A stretch of DNA of 64,000 nucleotides from Sabellastarte sp. h YS-2021 (taxonomy: Eukaryota; Annelida; Polychaeta; Sabellida; Sabellidae): contig OZ024934.1 of assembly GCA_964017235.1 (NCBI GenBank), positions 88,998,706 to 89,062,705 of the forward strand, in the 5' to 3' direction. Position numbers and translations under genes: made by a program. Of this stretch, positions 63,743 through 64,000 are shown piece after piece. A model generated the notes under the pieces. That model saw nothing but the letters and a program-made list of their open reading frames with translations. It was not told the origin of the DNA and did not search any database. Position 1 is the first letter of the stretch. Each line of letters begins with the position of its first letter.

Positions 63743-64000
63743 AGGCCATTGCTGACTTCCTCCTGCACTTGTTTCAGGACAAGAAGTTACAACCAGGCAC
63801 TATTGATGGCTACAGATCCGCCATTGCTGACAAACTGGGCAATTCCACCATTAATGTCAGCAAAGATGAGAATCTCACTCGTCTCCTGGATAGTTTCCAT
63901 AGAGACAGACCTAAGGGCAGGAGGGGCATCCCCTCCTGGAACCTTTCACTGGTTTTACATCAGCTCACAAAGGCTCCTTTTGAACCCCTGAAAGAGTCCT
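63433..64000 (+). CDS. DIRS element 3 tyrosine recombinase, partial (cut by window end)
   Basis: The YR frame overlaps the pol end. It starts here at GTG, the position of the ATG in element 2, since no ATG is available nearby. The conserved part runs from ARIEAPQRRSTRSVYEAKW through IADFLLHLF and TIDGYRSAIADKLG to PFEPLKES at the edge. The catalytic Arg, HxxR and Tyr lie beyond the window. The same frame is open upstream, without a stop, to the gag TGA at 61411. Confidence 0.8.
   Translation, partial: MAQHALVLGPGSNVKPDPTLSAQHTQPCVSAIQPGPSQEPVESEPTCLAPRASAIKEQGFSEAVAARIEAPQRRSTRSVYEAKWTIFTKWCLSNQVDFRAPPLKAIADFLLHLFQDKKLQPGTIDGYRSAIADKLGNSTINVSKDENLTRLLDSFHRDRPKGRRGIPSWNLSLVLHQLTKAPFEPLKES

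Larger units (their letters stand above)
59076..64000 (+). mobile_element. DIRS-like retrotransposon, element 3 (right end beyond window)
   Basis: The left end ATTGCGTTAATACATC resembles element 2 (ATTGCGTTAATACATCTTAC). Next come GGTCCCGCCAAACG, GCAGGACCGG, CGCCAGGTGGC and TGACGTCATAGCATCTTTTT, as in element 2. Gag, pol and YR follow in the same order. Divergence from element 2 is moderate in Gag and low in RT and YR, so it is a sister subfamily. Gag is broken, pol is open, YR is open to the window end. The right terminus and internal complementary region are not in view. Confidence 0.9.

Overview
This window is eukaryotic DNA. It is intron-bearing, AT-rich and repeat-dominated, and probably comes from a lophotrochozoan animal, most likely a bivalve or other mollusc. 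The assignment rests on tyrosine-recombinase (DIRS-like) retrotransposons, a CR1/L2-type LINE, tRNA-derived SINEs, and short interspersed elements with satellite-like cores of the pearl/Helentron kind. No RNA gene, CRISPR array or bacterial operon was seen. Species identity is inference.

Host gene: one ordinary gene can be assembled, a 159-residue LITAF/CDIP1-like membrane protein on the + strand. Its three coding exons are 7198-7393, 36309-36483 and 48820-48928. The splice phases match, and the last two exons together rebuild both zinc knuckles and the hydrophobic LITAF segment. Its introns (about 28.9 kb and 12.3 kb) are almost entirely transposon-derived. The DNA just upstream of exon 1 has a diverged second copy at 52.6-53.2 kb, without a matching coding exon.

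DIRS elements: three lie on the + strand. Element 1 (about 14094-35692, intron 1) has gag, a reverse transcriptase (RT) split by about 16 kb of foreign repeats, RNase H with a nonsense codon, and an open tyrosine recombinase (YR). Element 2 (about 42241-48431, intron 2) is complete, with inverted termini, gag, RT/RNase H, YR and the internal complementary region. Element 3 (about 59076 to beyond 64000) is a relative of element 2 with a broken gag, an intact pol and a YR cut by the window end.

The 16 kb inside element 1 is a composite. In order it holds a 48-bp tandem array, a hairpin-ended repeat, a 1.6-kb inverted repeat with 9.8 kb between its arms, a smaller nested inverted repeat enclosing a reverse-strand DIRS-like gag relic, 147-bp satellites carrying a TA-flanked MITE, and a 200-base assembly gap.

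Most notable observation: in elements 2 and 3 the gag frame ends at a single TGA followed by CAA-TYA, a leaky-stop context. The same frame then encodes a conserved Cys-rich segment (19-20 Cys) and stays open through the whole overlapping pol gene into the YR. This suggests a Gag-Cys-rich-YR readthrough product. Element 1 lacks the Cys-rich module.

The rest is repeats: 156-bp, 133-bp, 146-bp, 147-bp, ~150/300-bp and ~170-bp tandem families, hairpins and small DNA transposons. The stretches 49.0-50.3, 50.5-52.6 and 53.2-54.5 kb show no recognisable gene.
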